64,000 nucleotides of DNA from Gammaproteobacteria bacterium HGW-Gammaproteobacteria-15 (GTDB lineage Bacteria; Pseudomonadota; Gammaproteobacteria; Enterobacterales; Alteromonadaceae): the NCBI GenBank assembly GCA_002840125.1, contig PGZF01000003.1:248001-312000 (forward strand), written 5' to 3'. This document shows positions 1 to 9,545 of the stretch, one piece after another (positions within the stretch are counted from its first letter, which is position 1; every line of letters starts with the position of its first letter). Position numbers and translations under genes: made by a program. The notes beneath the pieces were generated by a model. That model was not told the origin of the DNA and searched no databases. It worked only from the letters and a program-made list of their open reading frames with translations.

Positions 1-1416
1 GTGCGTTGGAACAACACCGGCAAACAATTACAAATTTGGGTGGACGACCATATCAGCCAGCCGGAAAACTATATGATTTCCGGTATGAATGTCGATACCG
101 ACCGCGACTTAACCGATGAAATGGTCAGTTTAAAGCTGGATTTTGAACGCAGTGTCGATTGGGGCGTGTTTGAAACCTTAGTATTGGGCGGCCGTGTTAC
201 CGATCGCGATAAAAACAACGATGTTATCAGCTGGTGGCAGCAGCCGCTTGCCGATCACGGCTTAAGTAATTACGGCTACAGCTATGCCATTGGCGGCGAT
301 TTTGTTTCGCCGGACTTATACGGTTTTAACAACTGGGATCAGGTAGCGCAGCAGGGCTTTGGCGGTATTGATGATCGTAGCCAATACGAAAAAGGGCCGC
401 TGGATTTAGCCGGTAGCTGGCGGGTAGAAGAAACCAACAGTGCCGCTTATGCCATGCTGAAAATGGTCGGCGAAATTGGCAGCATTCCTTACACCGGTAA
501 TGTTGGCCTGCGCTATGTACATACCTCTTCCACCTCTTCCGGTTATCAGTTAATGAACAGCACTGATTACTCACCGGTAACCGACGAGCACAGTTACAGC
601 AAACTGCTGCCGTCGCTGAATATGGTGTTCTCTTTAACAGAAGAAGCACAGCTGCGTCTGGGCTTGTCGCGTGCTATGTCGCGCCCGCCGTTAATTGAGA
701 TGCGCTCCGGCTTTGAACTTAATACCCAGCAAGACGGCGTAAATACCGGCTCTGGCGGTAATGCTAAGTTAAATCCTTTTGTTGCCGATCAGCTGGATTT
801 AGGCCTGGAATATTACTGGAACGAAGATACGGCAGCTGCGGTATCGGTGTTCTTTAAAGATTTAAGCAGCCACATTGGTGTTAGCGTAGAAAAAGTAACA
901 GTAGATGGCACTGAATACGATTTTACCCGGCCAGTAAATGGCGACGGTGGCCAGATCCGTGGTTTTGAACTGATGTACCAGCAAGCCTTTAAAATGCTGC
1001 CGGGCTGGCTGGATGGTTTGGGTGTGTATGCAAACTACTCGTTTACCGACACCAATATTACTGAGTTTACCCCGGTAGCTAACCCGTTCCCGCTGGGTGG
1101 TTTATCGCGCCATGTTGGTAGCGCCACGCTGTGGTATTACCGCGCAGGCTTTGATGCCAAAGTGTCGTACAACTACCGCAGTGCCAATACCTCAGTGGGC
1201 AGTTGGGGTACCACTGAAATGACACGCACCCGTGCTGAAAGCACCGTTGATGCCAGCATTTCTTACGAGTTTACCGAAAACTTTAAAGTGATGCTGCAGG
1301 GCCAGAACCTGACCAACGAGCTGTCGCTCAGTTACTTTGATAACGACCCAAGCCGCCCGGCGCACTACCGCGAATGGGGCCGTCGTTACCTGTTGGGTTT
1401 CCAGCTAACCATGTAA
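1..1416 (+). CDS. TonB-dependent receptor, C-terminal part (5' end outside window)
   Basis: The open frame runs from the first base, so the signal peptide and plug domain lie to the left of the window and the GTG at position 1 is not assumed to be the start. The 471 visible residues alternate hydrophobic and aromatic positions as in a 22-strand outer-membrane barrel. They include the conserved stretch LSRAMSRPPLIEMRSG near residue 220 and a late segment resembling NLTNE at about 440, both usual in TonB-dependent receptors. Such receptors import large substrates across the outer membrane with TonB/ExbBD energy. Lying directly before a beta-galactosidase and the gal genes, it probably imports a galactoside or galactose-containing oligosaccharide; that substrate is inferred from neighbours. 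A strong hairpin follows the stop. Confidence 0.88.
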   Translation: MRWNNTGKQLQIWVDDHISQPENYMISGMNVDTDRDLTDEMVSLKLDFERSVDWGVFETLVLGGRVTDRDKNNDVISWWQQPLADHGLSNYGYSYAIGGDFVSPDLYGFNNWDQVAQQGFGGIDDRSQYEKGPLDLAGSWRVEETNSAAYAMLKMVGEIGSIPYTGNVGLRYVHTSSTSSGYQLMNSTDYSPVTDEHSYSKLLPSLNMVFSLTEEAQLRLGLSRAMSRPPLIEMRSGFELNTQQDGVNTGSGGNAKLNPFVADQLDLGLEYYWNEDTAAAVSVFFKDLSSHIGVSVEKVTVDGTEYDFTRPVNGDGGQIRGFELMYQQAFKMLPGWLDGLGVYANYSFTDTNITEFTPVANPFPLGGLSRHVGSATLWYYRAGFDAKVSYNYRSANTSVGSWGTTEMTRTRAESTVDASISYEFTENFKVMLQGQNLTNELSLSYFDNDPSRPAHYREWGRRYLLGFQLTM

Positions 1417-1421
1417 AACCA

Positions 1422-1451
1422 CCGGCCCGCTGCATCATTGCAGTGGGCCGG
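1422..1451 (+). terminator. Hairpin after the TonB receptor gene
   Basis: A 13-bp stem (1422-1434 with 1439-1451, one G-T pair) closes a TCAT loop just after the receptor stop. No T-run follows, so it may end transcription only partly or protect the 3' end of the receptor mRNA while allowing read-through into the SDR gene 20 bases further on. Confidence 0.45.
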
Positions 1452-1471
1452 CTTCAGCGGATGTTAGCGTT

Positions 1472-2179
1472 ATGGCTCAGCATATTTTAATTACCGGTGC
1501 CTCGTCCGGCATTGGCCGCGCTCTGGCTATTAAGCTGGCAGCAGCCGGTTACCGCCTTAGCTTATGTGGCCGCAGCAGCGACAAACTGGCACACACGCAG
1601 GCATTGCTGGGCGCAGATACTGCAGTGTTTGCCCGTGCTTTTTGTTTAAACGGCCCGGATGCTGATAGGCAAATAACCGAGTTTTGTGTTGCTGCGCAGG
1701 CCGAAAACGGCGCCGTGGATATGCTGATCAATTGCGCCGGGGCCAATACTGCACGCCATAGCGCTGACCAGCCGCACTGGCAGGAACTGCAACAGATGAT
1801 GCAGTTAAATTTTTATGCGCCGGTTAAGTTTATTGCGCAGCTGGTGCCGCAAATGCGCATACGCGGCAGTGGCGTAGTGTTAAACGTGCTGTCAACGGTG
1901 TGCCTGTTTGCCAATGCCAACCTGGCGTCGTACAGCGCCAGTAAAACCGCGCTCGACAGCTACAGCAAAGTGCTGCGCAAAGAGCTGCATAACAGTGGCG
2001 TAAAAGTGCTGTCGCTGTATCCGGGTGGAGTTAATACCGCATTTCGCGCTAACGCTAACCCCGATTACTTATCGGCAGACGAGGTGGCCGATGCTGCCAT
2101 CAGCATGTTGCTGACGGCGCCTAAGGTGCACCTGCACGAGCTGGTAGTGCGGCCGCAAAGTGAGCAGAACTTTTGTTAG
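1472..2179 (+). CDS. Short-chain dehydrogenase/reductase (SDR)
   Basis: This is a 235-residue classical SDR, probably cytoplasmic and NAD(P)-dependent. The nucleotide-binding glycine motif TGASSGIG is at residues 8-15, a variant NAG motif (NCAG) at 87-90, and the catalytic Ser141, Tyr154 and Lys158 (YSASK) are in place, so the enzyme should be active. The substrate cannot be read from sequence. It lies 55 bases after the receptor gene and before the beta-galactosidase, so it may act on a sugar or sugar-derived compound of the same pathway, but SDRs are often unrelated to their neighbours. Length is normal for the family. Confidence 0.85.
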   Translation: MAQHILITGASSGIGRALAIKLAAAGYRLSLCGRSSDKLAHTQALLGADTAVFARAFCLNGPDADRQITEFCVAAQAENGAVDMLINCAGANTARHSADQPHWQELQQMMQLNFYAPVKFIAQLVPQMRIRGSGVVLNVLSTVCLFANANLASYSASKTALDSYSKVLRKELHNSGVKVLSLYPGGVNTAFRANANPDYLSADEVADAAISMLLTAPKVHLHELVVRPQSEQNFC

Positions 2180-2259
2180 CTAAGTGCTTTTTTTACTTAC
2201 ACGCTTTTGCCAGCCAAAGGCTGTTATCAGTAAACCAATTTCAGAAGGATACCAAGCGG

Positions 2260-4665
2260 GTGAAGTTTTCATTTTTCTTTTTATGTATCGCCTTAACCTT
2301 GCTGCAAGGCTGCAGTAAAACCACAGAGCCACAACAGCAGAATGCCCAGCCGCTGGTGAAAGCTGAAGCAGAACAGCAAGCGGTTAGCCAACGGTTAAAC
2401 CTGAATAAAGACTGGCTGTTTGCCAAAGCCACCGCTGCAGATGCAATGCCGCCAAGTGCCGACTGGCAAGCTGTGTCGCTGCCGCACACGCCGCAAATAG
2501 AACCTATGCTGGTAAATGATCAATGGCAGGGCATTGCCTGGTATCAGAAAAGCCTGGGCTGGCAAGCAGACTGGCAGGGCAAAGTCGTTTTGCTGCGTTT
2601 TGAAGCGGCAATGAACGTGGCAGAAGTATTCTTAAACGGCGAGCAAATTGGCCATCATCTGGGCGGCTATTTACCTTTTACGCTGGATTTAACCGAAAAG
2701 TTAGTGCCGGGCCGGGACAACCTGCTGCAGGTAAAACTGGATAACCGCGACAACCCGGTTACCGGGCCTAAGCCATTAGCCCTGCTGGATTTTAACACCT
2801 ATGGCGGCCTGTACCGTGATGTAAACTTACTGGTAAAAGATGCGCTGCATATCAGCGATGAAATGCTGGCTAACGAAACTGCCGGTGGCGGTATCTTTGT
2901 GACGTATCCGCAAGTCAGTGCTGAGCAAGCCACGTTGAACATCCAGACACATCTGGTTAACCGCTACAGCGAAAGCCAACAGCCGGTGCTGCAGCAGCAA
3001 TTGTATTATCAGGACCAGCTGGTGGCAGAGATCAACAATGATGATATTGGTTTAGCTGCTGGCGCTGCAGAGCATATCCAGCAACAGCTGGTTGTCCGCT
3101 CACCAAAGCTGTGGCACCCGAATAGCCCGCATTTATATCAGCTACGCACCTCGTTGTATCTGGATGGCAAATTATTGCAGCAACAACACACCCGGCTGGG
3201 TATCCGCAGCTTTGCTTTTAATGCACAGCATCAGTTGCTGATTAACGGCGAAGTCACCTTTTTGCGCGGTGTTAACCGGCATCAGGAATATCCGCATGTG
3301 GGTTATGCTACCTCTGCTGCTGCCGATTACCGTGATGCAGTAAAGATCAAATCCGCCGGCTTTGACTATGTGCGCCTGTCGCATTATCCGCATTCGCCAG
3401 CCTTTATGGCGGCCGCCGACGAGCTGGGGCTGGTGTTAATTGATGCTATTCTCGGCTGGCAGTATTACTCGGCAGAGCCGGCGTTTGAGCAGCAGATTGT
3501 GCAAACCTGCCGCGATATGATCCGCCGTGATCGCAACCATGCCAGTGTACTGGCGTGGGAATGCTCGCTAAATGAGTCAGATATGCCGGAAAATTTTATT
3601 GCCACGCTGCACAATACGGTAAAGCAGGAATATCCCGGCGCCTATTCTGCCGGCTGGCAGTACGGCTTTGATATGTATCTGCAGGCGCGCCAGCACCGGC
3701 AAATGCATTACGAAACACCGACCCAGCCATACAATGTGTCTGAGTACGGTGACTGGGAATACTACGCGCAAAATGCCGGTTTACAGCAAGACAGTTGGGC
3801 CGATTTAAAAGAAGAAGAGCGCACCAGCCGCCAGTTATTGCGCCACGGTGAAGCGCGGCTACTGCAGCAGGCATTGAACCTGCAAGAAGCGCACAACGAC
3901 AACCTGACTACACCAGCCTTTGCCGATGGCTACTGGGTAATGTTCGATTACAACCGTGGTTATGCCGATGATCTGGAAGCGTCCGGCATTATGAACCTGT
4001 ACCGCTTACCCAAATACAGCTATTACTTTTTCCAAAGCCAGCGCAGTGCTAAGCAAATCTCCGACAACTATGCTTCCGGCCCTATGGTGCATATTGCCAG
4101 CGAGTGGCGCCAGGGCTCATCTACTAAGGTACGGGTGTTCAGTAATGCCGACGAAGTAGAGCTGTGGCTGAACGATACGATGATTGCGCGGCAAAAACCG
4201 GCAACCGGCCCGTTCGCTACGCACCTGCCACATCCGCCGTTTGAATTTGACGTAACACAATTTACGCCCGGTACGCTAAGCGCCAAAGCCTTTATTAATA
4301 ACCAGCCGGTAGCGCAGCACAGCGTGACGACACCCGGTGAAGTTGCAGCACTGCGGGTAACGCTGGACAGCAGCGGCATGGCACCGCAAACCGGCGTTAA
4401 CGATCTGGTGTTTGTGTATGCTGAACTGACCGACAGCCAGGGTAACCTGGTGCCGTTAAACGATAAGCAGATTAAATTCAGCCTGGCCGGTGATATTCAT
4501 CTGGTTAACCCGGAGCCGGTGCTGACAGAGCAGGGCAAAGCGGCGGTATTGGTACGCATTGGTGATACGCTGCAAGGCGCAGCCATCAGTGCTTATAGCG
4601 ATGAATACAGTATTGTTAGCAGCGAACTGGCCCTGATGGCAGACAACGCGGCAAAGACAGAATAA
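2260..4665 (+). CDS. Glycoside hydrolase family 2 beta-galactosidase, lipoprotein
   Basis: The start is taken as GTG at 2260, preceded by AGAAGGA at 2243-2249. It gives a proper lipoprotein signal ending LTLLQGC, whereas the longer open frame from 2173 would add 29 residues overlapping the SDR gene. The 801-residue product has a GH2 sugar-binding N-domain (about 45-200), an Ig-like domain (about 205-320), a TIM barrel starting with FLRGVNRHQ, and C-terminal Ig-like domains. The acid/base is the Glu in WECSLNESD and the probable nucleophile the Glu in VSEYGDWE. It should split terminal beta-galactosides at the outer or inner membrane face, releasing galactose for galKTM and the symporter downstream. 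Another beta-glycoside such as a glucuronide is possible, but the gal genes favour galactose. Confidence 0.88.
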   Translation: MKFSFFFLCIALTLLQGCSKTTEPQQQNAQPLVKAEAEQQAVSQRLNLNKDWLFAKATAADAMPPSADWQAVSLPHTPQIEPMLVNDQWQGIAWYQKSLGWQADWQGKVVLLRFEAAMNVAEVFLNGEQIGHHLGGYLPFTLDLTEKLVPGRDNLLQVKLDNRDNPVTGPKPLALLDFNTYGGLYRDVNLLVKDALHISDEMLANETAGGGIFVTYPQVSAEQATLNIQTHLVNRYSESQQPVLQQQLYYQDQLVAEINNDDIGLAAGAAEHIQQQLVVRSPKLWHPNSPHLYQLRTSLYLDGKLLQQQHTRLGIRSFAFNAQHQLLINGEVTFLRGVNRHQEYPHVGYATSAAADYRDAVKIKSAGFDYVRLSHYPHSPAFMAAADELGLVLIDAILGWQYYSAEPAFEQQIVQTCRDMIRRDRNHASVLAWECSLNESDMPENFIATLHNTVKQEYPGAYSAGWQYGFDMYLQARQHRQMHYETPTQPYNVSEYGDWEYYAQNAGLQQDSWADLKEEERTSRQLLRHGEARLLQQALNLQEAHNDNLTTPAFADGYWVMFDYNRGYADDLEASGIMNLYRLPKYSYYFFQSQRSAKQISDNYASGPMVHIASEWRQGSSTKVRVFSNADEVELWLNDTMIARQKPATGPFATHLPHPPFEFDVTQFTPGTLSAKAFINNQPVAQHSVTTPGEVAALRVTLDSSGMAPQTGVNDLVFVYAELTDSQGNLVPLNDKQIKFSLAGDIHLVNPEPVLTEQGKAAVLVRIGDTLQGAAISAYSDEYSIVSSELALMADNAAKTE

Positions 4666-4722
4666 ACCCCGGCTGCCAGGCAGCCAGAACTTAGTGAATA
4701 ACACAGTAGCAGGAACGTCGTT

Positions 4723-5772
4723 ATGACTGAATTTAATGCCAAAGATCATCCGCATCGCCGCTATAACCCGTTAACCGGCGATTGGGTATTGGTATCGCCG
4801 CACCGGGCAAAGCGGCCCTGGCAGGGCCAGATTGAAGACGTCAGCAACGAGGCGTTGCCTTCTTATGACAGCAGCTGTTTTTTGTGCCCTACCAATACGC
4901 GGATTAACGGCGAAGTAAACCCGGCCTATAACAAGCCGTATGTGTTTACCAACGATTTTGCTGCGTTGATGCACGATACACCCGACTATCAGCGCAGTGA
5001 CGATGACTTATTTGTGCTTAAAGGCGAACGCGGCACCAGCCGGGTGATCTGTTATTCGGCTGATCACAGCAAAACCATGCCTGAGCTTAGCGTTAGCGAG
5101 ATTACTGCAATAGTAAAATGCTGGATAGCGCAATATCAGGAGTTATCGCAGCACTATACCTGGGTGCAGGTATTTGAAAACAAAGGTGCCATTAACGGCT
5201 GCTCTAACCCGCATCCGCACGGCCAAATCTGGGCTGCCAGCTCAGTGCCTACTTTACCGGCGAAAGCCGACAGCGCCCAGCGCGACTATCTGGCCAAACA
5301 CGGCAAAAACCTGCTGTTGCATTACGCCGGCCAGGAACAACAAAGCGGTGAGCGTACTGTGGTAGAAAACGAGCACTTTCTGGTAGTGGTACCGTTTTGG
5401 GCCAGCTGGCCGTTTGAAACCCTGCTGCTACCCAAACGCCAGGTGGCACGGATGGAGCAGCTGACCGACAGCGAGCAACTGGCGCTGGCCGATATTCTGC
5501 AGCAGCTGACGATCCGCTACGACAACCTGTTTCAGTGCTCTTTCCCTTATTCGATGGGCTGGCACGGCGCGCCTTATAACGGCGACAGCACCGACCATTG
5601 GCAGTTACATGCGCACTTTTATCCGCCATTGCTGCGCTCGGCCAGCATTAAAAAGTTTATGGTGGGTTATGAAATGTTGTCGGAAACCCAGCGCGATATG
5701 ACACCGGAACAAGCGGCAGAGCGGCTGCGCGCTTTAAGCAACCAACATTACAAACAACAGCAGAGAGGCTGA
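4723..5772 (+). CDS. galT: Galactose-1-phosphate uridylyltransferase GalT
   Basis: GalT moves UMP from UDP-glucose to galactose-1-phosphate in the Leloir pathway. The 349 residues keep E. coli numbering closely: the zinc ligands Cys52, Cys55, His115 and His164, and the nucleophile His166 within the HPHGQ motif. It starts 57 bases after the beta-galactosidase gene and its stop is one base from galK, so galT-galK-galM are almost certainly co-transcribed. No galE is present in this window, so UDP-galactose epimerisation must be encoded elsewhere. Confidence 0.97.
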   Translation: MTEFNAKDHPHRRYNPLTGDWVLVSPHRAKRPWQGQIEDVSNEALPSYDSSCFLCPTNTRINGEVNPAYNKPYVFTNDFAALMHDTPDYQRSDDDLFVLKGERGTSRVICYSADHSKTMPELSVSEITAIVKCWIAQYQELSQHYTWVQVFENKGAINGCSNPHPHGQIWAASSVPTLPAKADSAQRDYLAKHGKNLLLHYAGQEQQSGERTVVENEHFLVVVPFWASWPFETLLLPKRQVARMEQLTDSEQLALADILQQLTIRYDNLFQCSFPYSMGWHGAPYNGDSTDHWQLHAHFYPPLLRSASIKKFMVGYEMLSETQRDMTPEQAAERLRALSNQHYKQQQRG

Positions 5773-5773
5773 G

Positions 5774-6925
5774 ATGAGTTTAGTGCAGCAGGTACAACAG
5801 GCGTTCGCCACGCAGTTTCAACACAGTGCCGCTTATGTGTTCCGTGCGCCGGGCCGGGTAAATTTAATTGGTGAACACACCGACTACAACGACGGCTTTG
5901 TGCTGCCCTGTGCCATTAATTACGACACTGTAGTTGTGGCCAATAAGCGTGACGACAAGCTGGTGCGGGTACTGGCGCTGGATTACGGCATGCAGCTGGA
6001 CGAGTTTAGTTTAACTGCACCTATAGCCAAACATTCACAGTGGCAGTGGGCCAACTATGTGCGCGGCGTAGCCAACAGCTTGCTGCAGCAAGGTTATAAC
6101 TTACAGGGCTGCGATTTAGCGATTGGTGGCAATGTACCGCAGGGTGTTGGCTTAAGCTCTTCTGCCTCGCTTGAGGTGGCGCTGGGGTTAACTTACTGCA
6201 CTCTGGCCGGCATTGATATTTCGCCGCGCGACAATGCCCTGAACGGCCAGCACGCCGAAAATCATTTTGTTGGCTGTAACTGCGGCATTATGGATCAGCT
6301 GATCTCAGCCTGCGGCCAGCAAGGCCAGGCGCTGCTGATAGATTGCCGCAGCTTAACGGCACAGCCGGTGCCACTGCCAGCGGGCATGGCGGTGATGATT
6401 ATTAACTCTAACGTTAAGCGTGGTTTGGTAGACAGCGAATACAACACCCGCCGCGCCCAGTGCGAACAGGCCGCTGCTGCTTTTGGCGTAAAAGCGCTGC
6501 GTGATGTCAGCTGGCAGGCGTTTTTAGCCGGCCAAAGCAAGCTGGAGCCATTGGTCGCCAAACGTGCGCGCCATGTGGTAAGCGAAAATGAGCGCACCGA
6601 ACAGGCTGCTGTAGCATTGGCGCAAAACGATATTGCTACGTTAAGCCGCTTGATGGCGCAGTCGCATCAGTCAATGCGTGACGATTTTGAAATTACCGTA
6701 CCGCCGATAGACGAGCTGGTGGCCATGATCAGCAACCTTATCGGCGCTAACGGCGGCGTGCGGATGACCGGCGGTGGCTTTGGCGGCTGCGTGGTGGCAC
6801 TGGTACCGCAGGCAATGGTTGACGCGGTAAAAGCCACCGTAGCGGCAGAGTATCCGGCGAAAACCGGTTTAGTTGCCGATGTGTTTGTCTGTACGCCCAG
6901 CCAGGGCGCCGAGCAGGTGCGCTGA
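5774..6925 (+). CDS. galK: Galactokinase GalK
   Basis: GalK phosphorylates alpha-D-galactose at C1 using ATP. The 383-residue protein shows the galactokinase signature [15 protein letters not shown] at 27-41, the GHMP ATP loop [12 protein letters not shown] at 121-132, the catalytic Asp174 and the C-terminal glycine motif TGGGFGGC. Length and residue positions match E. coli GalK. A GAGAGG Shine-Dalgarno sequence lies just upstream, partly inside the end of galT. The last base of its stop codon is the first base of the galM start. Confidence 0.97.
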   Translation: MSLVQQVQQAFATQFQHSAAYVFRAPGRVNLIGEHTDYNDGFVLPCAINYDTVVVANKRDDKLVRVLALDYGMQLDEFSLTAPIAKHSQWQWANYVRGVANSLLQQGYNLQGCDLAIGGNVPQGVGLSSSASLEVALGLTYCTLAGIDISPRDNALNGQHAENHFVGCNCGIMDQLISACGQQGQALLIDCRSLTAQPVPLPAGMAVMIINSNVKRGLVDSEYNTRRAQCEQAAAAFGVKALRDVSWQAFLAGQSKLEPLVAKRARHVVSENERTEQAAVALAQNDIATLSRLMAQSHQSMRDDFEITVPPIDELVAMISNLIGANGGVRMTGGGFGGCVVALVPQAMVDAVKATVAAEYPAKTGLVADVFVCTPSQGAEQVR

Positions 6926-7908
6926 TGACAGCGCCCGGCCAGCACGGCAACAGCCTGTCGCCACTGCACTTAACCGACGGCAATGGTCTTGAGCTGGACC
7001 TGCTGCCGTTTGGCGCCACTATCAGTGCCATTCGGGTAGACGGGCATCAGGTAACGCTGGGCTATGCTGCACCAGAGCTGTTTTTGCACGACAGTTTTTA
7101 TCTTGGCGCCAGCATCGGCCGTTTTGCCAACCGTATTGCCAATGGCCGTTGCCGGTTAAACGGCCAGCCGTTAACACTGAATGTGAATAACGGCAGCCAC
7201 TGTTTGCACGGCGGCAGCGCCGGGTTTAACCGTGCAGCCTGGCAAGTGCTGCAACTGGCAAAAAACAGTGCAGAGCTGTACTACTGTGCCGCCGATGGCG
7301 AGCAGGGCTTTCCCGGCCGGTTAGAGGTATGGCAGCATATTTCGTTACACGCCGGTGCTGTTAGTATGCAGTTTCGCGCCAGAGCAGATAAAGACACGCT
7401 GATAAACCTGACTAACCACTGCTATTTTAACCTTAACACCGACGGCAGCAGCATTGACAACCATCAGCTGCAGTTAAATGCCGGGCATTACTTACCCACC
7501 GACAGCAGCAGTATTCCTACCGGCCAATTGCAGGCCGTAACCGGCAGCGCCTTTGATTTTCTAAGCCCGCGCACTATCGCCGATGCCTTAGCGCAGGGCG
7601 ATACACAACTGCAGCTGGCATCGGGTTTTGACCATTGTTTTGTTACTGCGGCTCAGCCTTATAACGCGCTGCATCAGCAGGCGCAACTGCATTCAGGCCA
7701 AAGCGGCCTGACGTTAATGGTACACAGCACTCAGCCTGGCATACAGCTTTACAGCGGCAATTTTCTGGCGGCACCTTTTACACCGCGCCAGGGCTTGTGC
7801 CTGGAGGCGCAAAACTGGCCGGACGCGCCGAATCAGCCAGGTTTTCCGTCGGCAGTGTTGGCACAGGGCGACTGGTACGTTCAGGAAATTATTTACAGTT
7901 TTCAATAA
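6925..7908 (+). CDS. galM: Aldose 1-epimerase (galactose mutarotase) GalM
   Basis: GalM converts beta-galactose, the product of beta-galactosidase, to the alpha anomer used by GalK. The 327-residue protein has the expected active-site residues: His95 in the CLHGG motif, His165 in TNHCYFNL and the general-base Glu294 in LEAQNWPDAP. No signal peptide is seen, so it is cytoplasmic. The ATG overlaps the galK stop by one base (TGATG), which implies translational coupling. Confidence 0.95.
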   Translation: MTAPGQHGNSLSPLHLTDGNGLELDLLPFGATISAIRVDGHQVTLGYAAPELFLHDSFYLGASIGRFANRIANGRCRLNGQPLTLNVNNGSHCLHGGSAGFNRAAWQVLQLAKNSAELYYCAADGEQGFPGRLEVWQHISLHAGAVSMQFRARADKDTLINLTNHCYFNLNTDGSSIDNHQLQLNAGHYLPTDSSSIPTGQLQAVTGSAFDFLSPRTIADALAQGDTQLQLASGFDHCFVTAAQPYNALHQQAQLHSGQSGLTLMVHSTQPGIQLYSGNFLAAPFTPRQGLCLEAQNWPDAPNQPGFPSAVLAQGDWYVQEIIYSFQ

Positions 7909-7920
7909 TATAAAAATATA

Positions 7921-7941
7921 CCGGCCCCATGGCCGGCTTTT
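7921..7941 (+). terminator. Hairpin between galM and the symporter gene
   Basis: A perfect 6-bp GC stem (7921-7926 with 7931-7936) with a CCAT loop is followed by CTTTTG. The short T-run makes a weak terminator that could lower symporter expression relative to the enzymes. An AT-rich stretch just before it (7909-7920) could belong to an internal promoter. Confidence 0.4.
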
Positions 7942-7965
7942 GACAGGATAGCAGGAAGAACCATT

Positions 7966-9528
7966 ATGACATTAACCAACTTAGACCTGACCATACTGGT
8001 CTGTTATGTGCTTGGGCTGTTGTTAATAGCTTATGCCGTATCACGCGAGAAAGCCGGCCACAGCAAAGACACCAACGACTACTTTCTGGCCGGTAACAGC
8101 CTGCCATGGTGGGCAATAGGCGCCTCGTTAATTGCGGCTAATATTTCTGCCGAGCAGATTATCGGTATGTCCGGCTCTGGCTATGCCATTGGTCTGGCTA
8201 TCGCATCTTACGAGTGGATGGGCGCTATTACGCTGATTATTGTCGGTAAATACTTTTTACCTATTTTCTTAAAACGCAAAATTTACACCATGCCGCAGTT
8301 TTTACAGCAGCGCTTTGATAACCGCGTACGCACTACCATGGCGCTGTTCTGGCTGGCGGTGTATGTGTTTGTTAACTTAACAGCAGTATTGTGGCTGGGC
8401 GCGCTGGCAATTAATACGGTTACCGGCGTCAGTTTAACCAACAGCATGTTATTGCTGGCCGGTTTGTCGGTGGCGTACTCATTGTACGGCGGTTTAAAAG
8501 CAGTGGCTTTTACCGACATTATTCAGGTGGTGCTGCTGGTAGGCGGCGGCTTGTTTTTATCTTATATGTCGCTGCAGGCGTTGGGCGATGGCAATGGTGT
8601 CTGGTCTGGTTTCAGCCGCTTAATGAGCGAAGCGCCGGACAAATTCGATATGATTTTAACGCCGGACAACCCGCACTATATCAGCCTGCCCGGTATTTCC
8701 GTGCTGATTGGCGGCATGTGGGTAATGAACCTGAGTTACTGGGGCTTTAACCAGTATATTATTCAGCGTACTCTGGCGGCGAAAGATCTGGCCGAAGCGC
8801 AAAAAGGCATCGCTTTTGCCGCATTTTTAAAGCTGTTAATGCCGGTTATCGTGGTACTGCCGGGTATTGCCGCGACCTTATTACTGCCGGCGCTGGATAA
8901 ACCGGATCAGGCCTATCCGCAATTAATGAGCATGATGCCATCCGGCATTAAAGGCCTTATTTTTGCTGCGTTAGTGGCGGCTATTTTGTCCAGCCTGGCG
9001 TCGATGACCAACAGCATTGCCACCATTTTCACCATGGATATTTATTCTCAGCTAAAACCGGCGAAAAGCCAGAAGCACTATGTGTTTGTTGGCCGTGCCG
9101 TCAGCCTGCTGGCATTGGCTGTGGCCCTGATGACGGCTAAACCGCTTTTGGGCGAATTTGATCAGGCGTATCAGTATATTCAGGAATTTACCGGCTTCTT
9201 TACGCCGGGCATAGTGGTGCTGTTTATGCTGGGTATGTTCTGGCGCCGCACCACACCGCTGGCGGCCTTGCTGGCGGCTATCGGCAGTGCAGTGTTATCG
9301 CTGTTATTTAAATTGTTCTGGCCTGAGCTGCCGTTTATGGACCGTGTCGGGCTGGTGTTTATCAGCTGTCTGGTGCTGGCGATAGCGGTATCGCTGTATC
9401 AAAACCAGGGCGAGCAGCCCAATGCGGTGCAGCTGGACGATATTCAGTTTAGTACCCGCAGCAGCTTTAACTTGTCGGCTGCTATTGTCAGCCTGATCCT
9501 GGTGGCGTTTTACGCTGCCTGGTGGTAA
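7966..9528 (+). CDS. Sodium/galactose symporter, SGLT type (SSS family)
   Basis: This 520-residue inner-membrane protein with about 14 hydrophobic helices belongs to the sodium:solute symporter family and resembles Vibrio vSGLT very closely. The galactose-binding residues of vSGLT (Asn64, Gln69, Glu88) correspond to Asn59, Gln64 and Glu83 here, in ANISAEQ and SYEWM, and the family signature YWGFNQYIIQRTLAAK lies near 265-280. It therefore most likely imports galactose, or glucose, with sodium. A sodium-coupled carrier fits a marine or saline organism. It follows galM after a weak hairpin and overlaps the longest open frame of the next gene, but not the start chosen there. Confidence 0.93.
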   Translation: MTLTNLDLTILVCYVLGLLLIAYAVSREKAGHSKDTNDYFLAGNSLPWWAIGASLIAANISAEQIIGMSGSGYAIGLAIASYEWMGAITLIIVGKYFLPIFLKRKIYTMPQFLQQRFDNRVRTTMALFWLAVYVFVNLTAVLWLGALAINTVTGVSLTNSMLLLAGLSVAYSLYGGLKAVAFTDIIQVVLLVGGGLFLSYMSLQALGDGNGVWSGFSRLMSEAPDKFDMILTPDNPHYISLPGISVLIGGMWVMNLSYWGFNQYIIQRTLAAKDLAEAQKGIAFAAFLKLLMPVIVVLPGIAATLLLPALDKPDQAYPQLMSMMPSGIKGLIFAALVAAILSSLASMTNSIATIFTMDIYSQLKPAKSQKHYVFVGRAVSLLALAVALMTAKPLLGEFDQAYQYIQEFTGFFTPGIVVLFMLGMFWRRTTPLAALLAAIGSAVLSLLFKLFWPELPFMDRVGLVFISCLVLAIAVSLYQNQGEQPNAVQLDDIQFSTRSSFNLSAAIVSLILVAFYAAWW

Positions 9529-9545
9529 CAACAGGAGCCATAACA

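Noticed and set aside
2173..2259. An upstream extension of the beta-galactosidase frame
   Set aside because: It overlaps the SDR gene, has no ribosome site and would bury the clear lipoprotein signal that begins at GTG 2260.
5249..5629. A 126-residue open frame opposite galT
   Set aside because: It is an Arg/Ala/Ser-rich antisense shadow of a well-conserved enzyme.
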